From positions 14,526,001 to 14,590,000 of the forward strand of contig OY754469.1 of NCBI GenBank assembly GCA_963575645.1: DNA of 64,000 nucleotides. The letters run 5' to 3'. This DNA is from Xanthostigma xanthostigma (taxonomy: Eukaryota; Arthropoda; Insecta; Raphidioptera; Raphidiidae). The translations under genes and the position numbers were made by a program. The notes beneath the pieces are model-generated. The model saw only the letters and a program-made list of their open reading frames with translations. It made no database searches and was not told where the DNA came from. Shown here piece by piece: positions 11,287-22,036 of this stretch; within the stretch, counting starts at the first letter, position 1; the number at the start of each line of letters is the position of its first letter.

Positions 11287-12678
11287 GTATTTTCCCCTAA
11301 AAAAAAAAACAAAAAAAAAAAAGCTCTCATAGTGCCTTAAAATTCTTAATTACTAATATTGATATTGTCTTATAAATATAAAATAATACAGTTATTATAT
11401 GTATAACAATAAATATGTCTGTTACTCGAAAAAAAAAATATATATATACAATTCTAGAGGACAAATTATTTTAGTTTTTTTTTTCAATACTAAAATATAT
11501 TTTTGTTTTTTTTTTTATTCAGTATTTCAATCATAAAGTTCAAATTTAAATTTTCCCAATAAATTGATTAAAGAAAACAGAATTTTTTCTTTTCAATTAC
11601 GATACTAATATTAAACCACGTTCAAAATAATAAAGAAAATCTACTCTATAAAACAGAGTCATTATTACATTGATTCGATTATGTATATGCATTCATTCAA
11701 TTAATGAAAAGCATAATAGATAAAAAATAATGGTTATTTCCAAATGTCATAAGAAACATCTGGTGAATATATTAATTCTATTAGTAAAATTAAAAATCAC
11801 CTCAAAATGATAAGCTCAAAATTCATAACTTTGTTACAAATATAATTATCATATAATAATTTTTTGGCATATAAAAATGCGTTCACATTATAATTTTATA
11901 AAAATAAAATTAATAGTAAGAATAGTGGTTACAAACTAATATTTTAACATTTACCGGAGTGGTAATTTTTTTTTTTTTTATATATAAAACGAATTTCATT
12001 CGTAGAGAAATTATAAGAATAAATAATTTTAACAATAAGCAGAATGTTCATAAATATAATAATTTAAAACCAAAAGAATTTCTTTAAACACAAGATAAAT
12101 TATATTCAATATTTCAAATCGTTATTTTTCACAATCCATAAGATATTCAGTGTTTAATACAAGCATAATTAGACACATTATGCAATATCAAAAGCGATAC
12201 GTTTGCCCTCGGTACTACTAAAAGCGTTCCATTGGATTACTGCAAAATATTGAAGAATACGGGTTTCCATCTTCATCTCTAAGTATTTCAGGTACATGTA
12301 TGTACAGTTGTGCGATTTTTTCCATTGACGGGTTGCTCATTAGTTACATTTTTAAACATTTCTTTATCTTCGGTAAATTTTTTTCAGGATATTTTAAAGG
12401 TAATTTTTATAGGCTCTCGAAATATCATCGTCTTGACATCTCGTGGAACTCGAAGTATTTTATAATTAATTTTATCAATCTTTAGATAAACGTAGTTATT
12501 GACAATAAAATGATCACAATTGCATTTTTTTATACATATAAATATTTTGATACTTGTATATATTTTTTTTTCTAAATTGAAATCGAAATCGCAAACCAAT
12601 CATTTTTATTTAACTAGGATTCTTAGATTACCTTTTTGTTTTTTTTCTACAATGAATTATAATACGGTCTTAATGAAT
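11287..12678 (-). other. Non-coding AT-rich interior of the LTR element with polypurine tract
   Basis: Read on the minus strand, a purine run AGGGGAAAAT lies at about 11289-11298, immediately before the 3' LTR and in the right place for plus-strand priming. The remaining 1.4 kb is extremely A+T-rich and has no open frame. It presumably stands where enzyme genes once were or is 3' untranslated sequence. Confidence 0.65.
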
Positions 12679-13434
12679 TTACATTAAACGTACCCCTGAC
12701 TTTGAATTCGGCTCGACAATGATATTCGTATTATCCGAAACTGCCCCTTTTACTTTAAACGGACCTTCATATATTAAACAAAATCGTTTTGTTAATGATC
12801 TTTCTACTACTGAAGGTAGTTTTTTCTGAAGCATTAATTCGTTTGGTGTGAACCCCGTTGAACTATTAAACCCCGACTTATTTAAGATATCGAATTTTTT
12901 TAGCAAAAAATCTAAAAATAATCTACTAGAATTATTATTATCTATGGTATAAATTTCAGATGATTGCATAATATTAAAACTGTCAGCGTGGCCTTTATTA
13001 ATTTGTTTCAATTCTACTTCATCAATGCGTCCGATTTCTGGTACGATACCTACTAATTTTATTTCGCAAATATCTGAACAAAATTTATCTAGAATTGTAT
13101 TACTAATGTCTTTGAATTCATCAGCCTGTAATTCTTCTTTATGTGTGACTACAATGTGTTCCTTTAATTTTGTTTCTGTTTTTTGTAATTCTTCCCCGAT
13201 CTGTTTTATTTCTACCCCGTTTGGATTTATCTTTTCCCCTAAAATTTGTGTATTCTCTTGTACTGATACCCTACATATTTGTTTTATTTCTTCCCGTAAA
13301 CTATTTATCTTCCCGTTTATCGACAATTGAAATATTTCGCTTTGTTCCCTACTTTCCCTGCTTTCCCGTTTCATTTGTTCGCTTATTTGTTCCAACATTA
13401 TCATTAATGCATTGTTCCCAATTTCTCCCTCCAT
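12679..13434 (-). CDS. Gag-like / integrase-tail fusion ORF of the LTR element
   Basis: The frame encodes 251 residues and starts 322 bases downstream of the 5' LTR, the normal gag position. Residues 1 to about 105 are charged and heptad-like (repeated Glu, Lys, Gln, Ile), a probable coiled coil as in Gag. From about residue 190 the text reads STGFTPNELMLQKKLPSVVE, and then CLIYEGPFKV, which resembles the end of a Ty3/gypsy integrase with its GPY/F module. In an intact element these parts would be separated by protease, RT and RNase H, so an in-frame deletion of some 3 kb is the simplest reading. The fused protein is unlikely to be an active integrase because the catalytic core is missing. 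Whether it is translated is unknown. Confidence 0.75.
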   Translation of the reverse strand: MEGEIGNNALMIMLEQISEQMKRESRESREQSEIFQLSINGKINSLREEIKQICRVSVQENTQILGEKINPNGVEIKQIGEELQKTETKLKEHIVVTHKEELQADEFKDISNTILDKFCSDICEIKLVGIVPEIGRIDEVELKQINKGHADSFNIMQSSEIYTIDNNNSSRLFLDFLLKKFDILNKSGFNSSTGFTPNELMLQKKLPSVVERSLTKRFCLIYEGPFKVKGAVSDNTNIIVEPNSKSGVRLM

Positions 13435-13736
13435 AATTAAATTAATATATACAAATCTATGCTTTGATTAATTTTAATTTAATGAATCCCCAGTATCTTT
13501 TAAAATTCATAATTTTAATGATTACCTAATAGCAAAATTTTTGATGCCATTTGTAATTTGAATTTCACTTTAAATCAATTCACTATATTCAAGTATTACG
13601 CAATCATCATTTTATCAAAACTAATCTTATACTAGCATTTTTTAATTTTAATATAACGCTTAAATTCGAAAATTAATAATTATATTTATTTATTCTTAAA
13701 AAAAAATAGTTCCAAGGTTCTTTCTTGGTAACCAAG

Positions 13737-13754
13737 AATCCGGTTGAGCCCCCA
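13737..13754 (-). other. Putative primer-binding site of the LTR element
   Basis: Two bases inside the 5' LTR (minus strand) the sequence reads TGGGGGCTCAACCGGAT. It begins with TGG, complementary to a tRNA CCA end, and resembles the tRNA-Pro-type primer site known from retroviruses and some gypsy elements. The assignment to tRNA-Pro is inference from wording. Confidence 0.65.
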
Positions 13755-13756
13755 AC

Positions 13757-14100
13757 TGTAACGCTCGGCTCCTTTTAGCGCTACTGAACTTACTAACTAA
13801 ATAAATAAAAACGTAGGTTTGCTTGAAAAATAAATAATTATATTGAAAATCAAATTATAAAAAAAATTACCGTTTACAAAAAAAAAAATATAATAAGAAA
13901 AATGCAAAAATGATACCTTTATAATCAATAATTTAATCACAATAAAAAAAAATGTATATAACAAAAATTATTCTTAACTACGGCAGAGCCTACCAACTAA
14001 TTATTACTATTGAACAAAAAAAAATGTATTTTTGACTCTCAGAGTCGTGACCTTCATAAGGTCACTAGAAAAATAAAACTGTAACATCTGGGATGTTACA
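13757..14100 (-). repeat. 5' LTR (right copy)
   Basis: This is a 344-bp partner of 10946-11286. It carries the same terminal hairpin at 14080-14100. Small indels separate the copies (for example CTCCTTTTAGCG here versus CTCCTTTAGCG at the left). Confidence 0.92.
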
Positions 14101-14104
14101 GTCT

Positions 14105-15198
14105 CAGCTAACCAAATAAATATCATATTATCGTCATGTCATATCATATGAGCGTAAATTGACCATTTTTTTTTCAATTTAATTAAAGTTTCGTAATCTA
14201 GATATTTTATACTGTAAATGTTTAATAACATTAATAAAATATAATAATATTATTTATGTAACAATGGGTGTGTCTTAACAATGTAGTAAAAACAGTAGCT
14301 AGAATTTAAAAATATTATTTATGTTTATTTTGAACATAATTCATAGATGTCTCATAAATTTAAAGTGTAAAATTCTAAATTCAGTGTATCAACGAATGGT
14401 ATAAAAACGTGTGTCGCTTTATATAAATATCATGGGTCACGTAATCTGACTGTAGGTACTTATTAATTAAATTATTTCTATTCAAATAGAAAAATATACA
14501 AATATTGGAAAAACATTATGTCGTGTGAAACTTGACCTTGAAATTTTTGATCGCACGTGACGTGAATCTTTGCATATACTTAAAATAAAGCAATAACGCC
14601 GTTAACTTTAAAAGTGTATAATTACCTTTGAAAGTAGCATTGCGTGAGCCTTTTGAACATATAATTTGTGGCTGGGCTCCCCATAATATTTTTAATGAAT
14701 GCTTTTCTCTTGTTTCAGGTATTTGACTTGCTAGTAACTGCCAAAGGTTGGTAAGAATTGAAATCCGTATAATTATTACCCTGCAACAAAAAATACATTT
14801 CAGATTGTGTTCAAGTAAAAATAGCTTGAGAACATATCACAAAACATATATACTTAACGTATATAAAAAGAATTCATGTGTTACCTCAAAACTCGAGAGC
14901 TACTGAACCGATTTGAAAAATTCTTTCTGCGAAAGTAATTTTATAATATAATAAGATTTCAAAACTTGCGGAGCGAGTTATCGAAGAATCTCGTTAGAGA
15001 TTCTTTTCTGTGCTAAATGCCGACGTATCTCTAACGTATTCTTATACATTGATTTTGCCTAGCTCCCATATAACGCCGTGTATATGAGACGAGTTTCCAA
15101 GTTTTATAGTTCTGTGACCACGTGACTTTCATAGGACCGATTTTTCGTATCACCCATATATACTTCTGTACCACAATAACAGCTTATACGTCGAGTAT
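14105..15198. other. Unassigned AT-rich stretch; repeat unit towards the right
   Basis: No gene is visible. From about 14868 the wording (CTCAAAACTCGAGAGCTACTGAACC) resembles the 5' part of insect non-autonomous repeats that lead into the tRNA-like block at 15199. Confidence 0.4.
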
Positions 15199-15277
15199 GC
15201 CCGTGGACTAACGGTTACGACGTTAGACTAGTAATAACACTAATAACAGGGTCTCGGGTTCGATTCCCGCCGGCATC
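15199..15277 (+). repeat. tRNA-like Pol III head inside a repeat
   Basis: An A-box-like GTGGACTAACGGTTA and a near-perfect B box GGGTTCGATTCCCG are spaced as in a tRNA. The stems are not all intact, so it is not a working tRNA gene. Downstream is about 250 bp of T-rich DNA with TTATTTCCACTTGATATT, which recurs in inverse at 58040-58100. The tRNA-like part therefore belongs to a dispersed family (see 51551 and 57888). Confidence 0.7.
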
Positions 15278-15845
15278 ATTGGAAAATTTTTTTTTTTCTA
15301 CTCCATTTTATTTCCACTTGATATTTATATATAATCATATTTTTTATTTTTATTTTTTTTTAATTTTAAATTTTTTTTTATATTTTTAATTGTTTTTTTT
15401 ATTTTTAATTTATATTCTCAATTTTTTTCTCATATACATATTTTTATTTCTTTTTTAATTTTTAATTTTTTTTTTCTTGTTTTTTGAAAAATACACTTTC
15501 GTCAAATTTTTTATTAAAAAATAACAAAATATATGATTGAAGTTAGATTTAAATAATTTAATTTATTAAAAAACATATTCATCATAAAAAGTGCAACAAA
15601 AATTAAAAAGAGGAAAGTTTTCAAAGTGAAACTTCTTTTTTAATGCAAAATAAGTATTTTACAAATGATATGAAAAAAATTTTGTATTTTTAATGGTTGG
15701 CCTTGTTCATTGATTTTTTTCATGCCTTCAAAATTGGCCTTCATGGAATCTGTGGCCTCTTAATTCTAAAAATGCACATACCTATGTTTATTTTTTGGAG
15801 AAAAAATAAAAATAATGTCTCACACTTTGGAAAAAGACGTGAAAT
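15278..15845. other. T-rich tail and AT-rich spacer
   Basis: Long T-rich low-complexity DNA (15285-15480) follows the tRNA-like head. AT-rich sequence without recognisable features then runs to the foldback arm at 15846. A short open frame at 15697-15933 has no family likeness and overlaps the foldback arm. Confidence 0.5.
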
Positions 15846-16395
15846 CTTAAAAAAAAACTTCGGAGAAGTAAAAACTTCGTTCTGTGCTAAATTCAAAAAC
15901 TTGAGGCGACTGAATCTCAGAATTATAACTTAAAAAAAAAGAATTTCGAGGCAGACAAGAAATTGAAATCAAGCTCGAAATTCTGTGCCTAAGACGTCGA
16001 AAAAAAAAAGAATTTTGAGGCAGACAAGGAATTGAAATCCAACTTCGAAATTCTGTGCTTATAAAAGCTACAAGAGCAACAGCAAAAAAAAGTGCACAGA
16101 CGGCGTTTTTTTAGTGGTAACTAAAGGAGTTATGCGAACACCGTCTTTGCATTTTTTGCTGTTGCTCTTGTAGCTTTTATAAGCACAGAATTTCGAAGTT
16201 GGATTTCAATTCCTTGTCTGCCTCAAAATTCTTTTTTTTTTCGACGTCTTAGGCACAGAATTTCGAGCTTGATTTCAATTTCTTGTCTGCCTCGAAATTC
16301 TTTTTTTTTAAGTTATAATTCTGTAATTCAGTCGCCTCAAGTTTTTGAATTTAGCACAGAACGAAGTTTTTACTTCTCCGAAGTTTTTTTTTAAG
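15846..16395. repeat. Foldback structure with about 258-bp arms
   Basis: The left arm (15846-16104) and right arm (16139-16395) are nearly perfect inverses around a loop of about 34 bp. Within each arm a unit of roughly 64 bp occurs twice (GAATTTCGAGGCAGACAAG and GAATTTTGAGGCAGACAAG versions), and each unit is itself flanked by short inverted words (GAATTTCGAG / CTCGAAATTC). Arms built from sub-repeats are a trait of Foldback-type elements. No open frame or clear target duplication is present. Confidence 0.85.
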
Positions 16396-17244
16396 TACAC
16401 TATACAAGCGGTAAAATTTTTAATCATTATTGGACGACGGACGTGTTTGCTTTATATTGTGTAACAACTCAGTTGTTACTTGGTTAATGTAATAAAAATT
16501 AAATTATTTCTTTATTCGCCGCCTCTGTCCTACATTATAATTATGCTTTATTTATTACCAAATCGTTACATAACTTATCATTGTGTCGACTTAAGCTCTA
16601 CTAAAATTCACTTGAAAAATGTTTAAATATTCAATTCTATTATTAAAAGTTCAGTCAAATTTGATAAATCTATCGCTAAACTAACAATCTTGATTGAGGC
16701 GAGATTATTAATCCTTCATTTATTCCACAATCATAGGAATCTGTTAAACAAGTGAGCGTAAAATATTTCACAAACTTAATTCTAATAACACCAGCTAAAG
16801 CCGACACAAGACAGTCATTTCTGTACTACCAGTTTGCATTTTATTATTTCTTCTACAATATTATTAAAGTTTTTCAACTCATATTAAGTTGTGCTTTTTT
16901 AATATCATCGCTGATTGAACTATCTGATCGTCATACCCTAACAAACTTCCACAATCTTCCACCGTCGATACCTAATCTCTGCGAAGCTTCGTCACAATTG
17001 TTTAAGCGAACCGTACTACGATGACGACTAACTCCTTGGTACTTTACTATACAGTATTACGCTATAACAAATTGTGGTTTATAGACGCTTGACAACTGAG
17101 GTTATTAGCGAAATTTACAATTTAATTATTTTTTTATTTTTATTCATTTCCAAATTGCAATTTACAAAATAAATACACGAAAATACCAGACATTATGTTG
17201 CTAGGATTTTCTTCCCAACTTGGCTAGGTACGTGTAATTTAATA
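16396..17244. other. Unassigned AT-rich stretch
   Basis: One open frame of 90 codons (16752-17024) has no motif I recognise and AT-rich codon use, and it is probably chance. No element ends were identified. Confidence 0.4.
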
Positions 17245-17909
17245 GTGTAAATTCAGACCTTCAAAAACAGTGTAAACTCCATTTAACGTCACTCGATATA
17301 ACGGCAAACTCCTTAAAACGTCGAAATTACTTAACTCTAGTTGGTTTACCTTGTTGCTCATACAAATGATACACTCTAAATAACGACACACCCACTTTAA
17401 ATAACGACAAAATACGTCATAATTAAGCAATAAACAGTACTTGTTTGTTATTTTGTTGCATTGCTGTCGGCATCATGCGTACCGAAGATTCTAAGAAATT
17501 CGTTCTTTTGTTTGTTGGGATTATTTTTCATATGTTTAGCTCAGCTGCTTATCGATAAGTTATCACATTCTTATAGTTGCCCACAAAATAGCTAACTGTG
17601 AACATGGCAAGTAAAGGAAAATCTTTGTGTATTCACGAAAAAGTTTTATTAATACGCGCAATAATTAAAATACTGGAGTAGCGAAAAACGTCAGACAAAG
17701 ATAACAGACTATATACGCAATAAGCGTTGTAATTTGTGATAGTATGAATGTTTGTTGGTCAGTTGTATATTTTATATAGGTATTCTGAGTAAATACATAT
17801 TATAGTAAAAAAATATTAATGGATTATTTCTTCTCTCCGTTTAAAGACAACTCTCAATAACGCCACAAAGTGCACAGTCCCTTGAGTGTCGCTATATTAG
17901 AGTTTACAC
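17245..17909 (+). mobile_element. pogo/Tigger-like element with TA flanks
   Basis: GTGTAAATTC at 17245 (repeated as GTGTAAACTC at 17270) and GAGTTTACAC at 17900-17909 form inverted ends with TA at 17243-17244 and 17910-17911. Subterminal words with ATAACG/CGTTAT motifs recur, as in Tigger elements. A transposase start is still recognisable at 17604. The duplicated left end leaves the exact left border uncertain by about 25 bp. Confidence 0.75.
17604..17681 (+). pseudogene. N-terminal stub of a pogo/Tigger transposase
   Basis: The stub reads MASKGKSLCIHEKVLLIRAI and stops after 25 codons. The wording matches the start of the CENP-B-type helix-turn-helix of pogo/Tigger transposases (charged start, then a K(V/I)xLIRxxE helix). 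The frame is closed by TAG at 17679. It fits the element ends around it. Confidence 0.6.
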
Positions 17910-17959
17910 TATAGTATTGCAAAACATGTTTTTTGAAATAATTAACTACATAATATATA

Positions 17960-18498
17960 CAGGTGATTCCAAAGTTGACGTTATCCTTTTACCAGCGAAT
18001 AGGGCTTCAACAAATAAGATTTTTTTTCCTTTAGCGCTTTTTCGAAATATCAACATCAACGGAGATGCAAGGTGTCAAAGTTTTATTTAAAAAATTAAAA
18101 TTTATTAATAACTGCCAAACCACTTGAGATATTTAAGAAAAATTTTGTAGGTGTCAATAGCTACGTGGGAGAGAAATTCTTCAATAATAATAATAATAAT
18201 ATTTTTGAGTTGATCAGTGGCGCGCGTAGAAAAAAGTTGTTTAAGGTTTTTAAGAAAAAAAAATGGTACGCCACTAATTTTTGTAAAAATAAAAATTGTT
18301 ATTGGATTCCTTGTTCAATTCTAAAAAGAAAAGCTCTTTTATTATTTTTTGATACGGCGCACTGTTTTCGAGTAAAAAAATAAAAACTATGACACCCTGT
18401 ATCTCCGTTGATGTTGATATTTCGAAAAAGCGCCAAAGGAAAAAAAATGAAGCCCTATTCGCTGGTGAAAGGATAACGTCAACTTTGGAATCATTCTG
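17960..18498. mobile_element. TA-flanked MITE with about 120-bp inverted arms
   Basis: CAGGTGATTCCAAAGTTGAC at the left is inverted at the right (GTCAACTTTGGAATCATTCTG), with TA on both sides. The arms match over about 120 bp, including TTTCGAAATATCAACATCAA. The interior is AT-rich and non-coding. The ends fit a Tc1/mariner-type MITE. Confidence 0.8.
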
Positions 18499-18841
18499 TA
18501 TAAACGTTTGGAAAAAAACATGTGTAGCCGAATGACATCAAACAATAACAATAATAGCGACAATAAATCGTTAATGACGCGCATGATATCAGCTGTCACA
18601 AATAATTCAAAACGAAATGTAAATAATGTAACGTGAAAAATGTGAACATAGTATATTATATTTGTTTGGAGTTCATAGTTTGGATTAAACATTGTACCTA
18701 TTGAATAAATAAAAGAACTTTAGACCAAATCCAAATAAAAGTTTTCTTTAATGACGATCATTTCGAGACAATGAATCATTTTCAGTACTATAATATGTAT
18801 ACATATAGATTGATATATATTGTATTATGTATATCATAGTT
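18499..18841. other. Unassigned spacer
   Basis: AT-rich, no gene. It ends in the target duplication of the hAT element at 18842. Confidence 0.4.
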
Positions 18842-19151
18842 CAGGGGTGGCGAACCTTTCTACACCAACGTGCCAATTTATTTCAAATTTTCACGTGCCG
18901 ACAAGCAGACAAAGAAATTTAACTATCAAAAAAATGAATCAAACGCAGATGAAAAGATAATTTCGATAATACACTGAGCACCATGAAACTTTTTCGTATT
19001 TGTTATTTGGCAATAGTATTTTTTTTTAGACATCTAGCATATTTTTAATTATTTCGATTTTCGATTTTGCACCTCAATCAATGCCGTGCCAACAATAATT
19101 AATCTGTCACGTGCCACCTGTGGCACGCGTGCCATAGGTTCGCCACTCCTG
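18842..19151. mobile_element. hAT-type MITE, CAGGGGTGGCGAACC ends
   Basis: CAGGGGTGGCGAACCT at the left is inverted at the right (GGTTCGCCACTCCTG). Flanks TCATAGTT (18834-18841) and TCATGGTT (19152-19159) differ by one base, which fits an aged 8-bp hAT duplication. Both subterminal zones carry ACGTGCC motifs. The 310-bp body is non-coding. Confidence 0.85.
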
Positions 19152-19159
19152 TCATGGTT

Positions 19160-19725
19160 TATCTAATATATAAAATTCTCGTGTCACAGTTTTCGTTGCC
19201 GAACTTCTCCGAAACGGCTTGACCGATTTTGATGAAATTTTTTGTGCTTATCCGGTATCTATGAGAATCGGCCAACATCTATTTTTCATCCCCCTAAATG
19301 TTAGGGGTAGTCCACCCCTAAATTTTTTTTTTATTTTTTAGACAAAATTTTTAATTTCTATTTTTTTATGATACAACATACAAAAATACATACAATCCTC
19401 AATTTTCACCCTTCTACGATCAACCCTTATTTTTTAATAGCCATTTTAGTAATTTAATCATTTTTCCTCTCCGGTCGAAAACTGATCAATCGTCATTTAA
19501 TTAGTTATCCCCGCCAGATGTCTACAGGTGTCACTTCGCCAACATCTATTTTTCATCCCCCTAAATGTTAGGGGTAGTCCACCCCTAAATTTTTTTTCTT
19601 CCTTCCCCATTCGTTCTTTTGCACCGGGCACGACGGCGCAGCCGGAGTGCTCGACATACACACATATACGCCCATGTATATTTTAAAATAGCTAGCAATT
19701 AATAAAATAGATAGATAGATGTTCC

Positions 19726-19785
<60 letters not shown>

Positions 19786-19821
19786 CTGTTAGGCGGTACG
19801 AAGTTCGCCGGGTCCGCTAGT
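19160..19821 (+). mobile_element. Helentron-like non-autonomous element with TA microsatellite
   Basis: The left part reads AATTCTCGTGTCACAGTTTT and then CGGCTTGACCGATTTTGATG. The right end is GTTCGCCGGGTCCGCTAGT, preceded by a small GGCG/CGCC stem. A (TA)n tract lies before the right end. A central microsatellite and a 3' hairpin ending in CTAGT are known traits of Helentron/HINE elements. A module of about 60 bp (CCAACATCTATTTTTCATCC and following) occurs twice, at 19271 and 19539. It begins immediately after the hAT flank at 19159. Confidence 0.65.
19729..19780. repeat. (TA)n microsatellite
   Basis: About 26 uninterrupted TA units lie inside the Helentron-like element. Confidence 0.95.
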
Positions 19822-20451
19822 ATACATGTAAATTTTTACAAATGGGTTTGTATTCATTGAAATATAAGGAAGGTGGTTTTGACGTGAAACATCCACTGAT
19901 GTTATTAAAAACCTTCTGTAAAAATCCCAGGAGATAAGAACACTATGTATTTAATGCAACTTTAACAGCGTCTGGCAATATATTGTTCTGATTAGCTAAA
20001 TCGTCGGGCAAATATTTTGTAAAAAAAAAAATTTGCAAACATCAAGGGGTGTTTCAGGATTCGAGTTTCCTAGCAGTATTGTCAACCTGGCCTCCCTCTA
20101 ATTACGACATGACCTTGAAGTGTAACAGTCCTAAACACATGCGTAAAATTTGAGTAAAATCGACTCAGTGCGAAATCACATACATACAAAAAATATCGAA
20201 TTTTTGCATCTACTTCGTTTCCGGGAGGATAAAAATCGAGATTTGATGTTATGAAGTTGTTGCAGAAGAAAAGGAAATTGTATTTCGTCGAGCTGTTTAT
20301 GCGTTTTTGTGGAAGGATAAAACCGGGATGCATGTTTTTAGAAAAGCGCCATTACAGACCGTTATTCCTGTTAATATCACAGGTCACTTTACAATACATA
20401 TATACCTAACGTCGTTGCGTGTTTGTTTATGTAACAGGGTTGATCGGAAAT
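19822..20451. other. Unassigned stretch
   Basis: No gene is recognised. The short open frame at 20082-20333 (minus) has no motif I know. Confidence 0.4.
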
Positions 20452-20948
20452 TAAAGGACCTCGCACAAACCTTATGAGATTTGGTTTTATTTTATAGTTT
20501 AAAGGTCACTAAGAAAAAGTGTCGATGGGCGCATAGCCTAAAAACCAATATATTTTTAGCTACAGATATGTTTAGCGAGATTTTAGATATAGGCAGAATT
20601 CACAAACATGTTCCATGTTCAACTTTTGTGCTTTTTTTATGGAAAAATAGTCGAAAACTAGTTAATGTTGGAAGGTGTCACCCTGTATAAAATAATAATG
20701 TCATATTCGGATTCAGCGTACTCGAAAACATATTTCTAGAGCTTAGGATTTTTTAAGATTGTGAATTCAATGGATATCTCTATATCTAAAATCTCGCTTA
20801 ACATATCTGTAGCTAAAAATCTATTGGTTTTTAGGCTAGGCGCCCATGGACACTTTTTCTTAGTGACAATATTAAACTATAAAATAAAACCGTTTTCGAT
20901 CAATTTAAGCGAGAACCAAATCCCATAAGGTTTATGAGGGGTCCTTTA
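20452..20948. repeat. Element with long inverted arms, AAAGGACC ends
   Basis: The left arm (about 20452-20605) and right arm (about 20760-20948) are inverse over most of their length. Shared words include TCACTAAGAAAAAGTGTC, TTTTTAGCTACAGATATG and AGCGAGATTTTAGATATA. The right arm has an extra segment of about 25 bp near 20895. It is non-coding, and target duplication and superfamily are unclear. Confidence 0.7.
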
Positions 20949-21547
20949 TTACTACAAAATGCAACCTACTCAAATAATTTTTGATCACTTCGTAGATTGA
21001 ACGCGGAACGCAGACATAAATAAACCCACAAAGCATACATAGAATGTATGTTTATGTGGCATTATAACATTATAATCTCGTTTTGGTTCAGGGGGGCAAA
21101 AACTCACTGAATGCGGCCGCAAGCGCGAAACACTACCGAGTCTAAAGCCAAATATCGCTTGCGGCGCTTTTATGATATTATGTTTGTGGATTTTTTTTAT
21201 AACCTTTATGTCATGCATTAACAGTTAAAGCTGTGAATTTACACACAGCAAAATTACACATCTCTGATCTTTTAACGTACGTTGTTTATACATGTTCTGC
21301 TACGTAATTTTTAAAACGGAATAACATGTTTAATTTACTATCAATCGGTTATCCTTTTCTTTTACACGGCGTGTTATGGACATTTAAAGATTGCGTATGT
21401 TCTGTCTTAAAATAAAAAGATTGCATTTGTTCAAAAACGGATGCCATGTCAAATATTAGTTAGATTTTTGACATTAATATTTTGTGAAATGCAACACCTT
21501 TTAACTTCGCGATTTGTTATTAAACCTATATAAATAGCGATATCTAA
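20949..21547. other. Unassigned stretch
   Basis: A 77-codon frame at 20985-21218 (minus) lacks any recognised motif. The sequence just before 21548 may belong to the tRNA-like repeat. Confidence 0.35.
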
Positions 21548-21623
21548 GCAATGTCAGTGGTTCAGTGGTAAAATACTCATCTGCCATGCGGGTGGCCCGG
21601 ATTCGATTCCCGACAGATACGCA
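21548..21623 (+). repeat. tRNA-Gly-like sequence, probably pseudogene or SINE head
   Basis: The block has CAGTGGTTCAGTGGTA (A box), a GCC anticodon in CTGCCATGCGGG and the B box GATTCGATTCCCG, in tRNA-Gly order. The acceptor stem does not pair well and the T stem has two mismatches. I therefore read it as a decayed tRNA-Gly(GCC) or a SINE head, not a functional tRNA. Confidence 0.65.
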
Positions 21624-21707
21624 ACAAATGTTATTTATATTTTTAGAGTTGCTAACCGGGTGTTCCACGATACCTCTCGTCTTTTTTTATTTATTTATTT
21701 GTTATTA

Positions 21708-21941
21708 GTGGCCCGGCCCGATTTCGCCCAAATTTGTAGATCGCCACCATTTTTTCTTCGTTGCAATACTGGTCTGCATGAAAATCGATTTTATTTTAAC
21801 GTGATAATATATTGTCTATGTTCATTTTGAGGGCTCATTCTCAATATTGATGAAGACATTTTTGAAATCGGATGAGTAGTTTCGGAGATTACCTCCTACA
21901 TCCAAACTTTACCTCTTTTATAATATTAATATATAGATAAT
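21708..21941 (+). repeat. RTE-like repeat tail
   Basis: It starts TAGTGGCCCGGCCCGATTTC and contains TTTTGAAATCGGATGAGTAG. It ends TATAATATTAATATATAG, a wording typical of the 3' ends of RTE-derived repeats in insects. A close relative lies at 57151-57385. Confidence 0.6.
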
Positions 21942-22036
21942 TAGTGCGAAAAACATTATTTTTATCACAAAATATTTTTTTTTCCTATTGAAATAAATTT
22001 AATTATCGGCATTAGATCTCAATTCATATTTTTATA

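Larger units (their letters stand above)
10946..14100 (-). mobile_element. Internally deleted Ty3/gypsy-like LTR retrotransposon
   Basis: Two direct LTRs (10946-11286 and 13757-14100), each TG...CA, enclose 2.47 kb. The whole is bounded by a 4-bp duplication GTCT (10942-10945, 14101-14104). Orientation is minus, because the ORF at 12679-13434, a primer-binding site next to the right LTR and a polypurine tract next to the left LTR all agree. Protease, reverse transcriptase and RNase H are absent, so the copy would need another element in trans. The LTRs differ by several substitutions and short indels, so the insertion is not recent. Confidence 0.92.

Noticed and set aside
13025..13436. Plus-strand open frames over the LTR-element ORF
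   Set aside because: Antisense shadows of the minus-strand gag/integrase frame. No family wording.
21548..21623. Functional tRNA-Gly(GCC) gene
   Set aside because: Acceptor stem does not pair and the T stem has mismatches. Only the boxes and anticodon region are tRNA-like.
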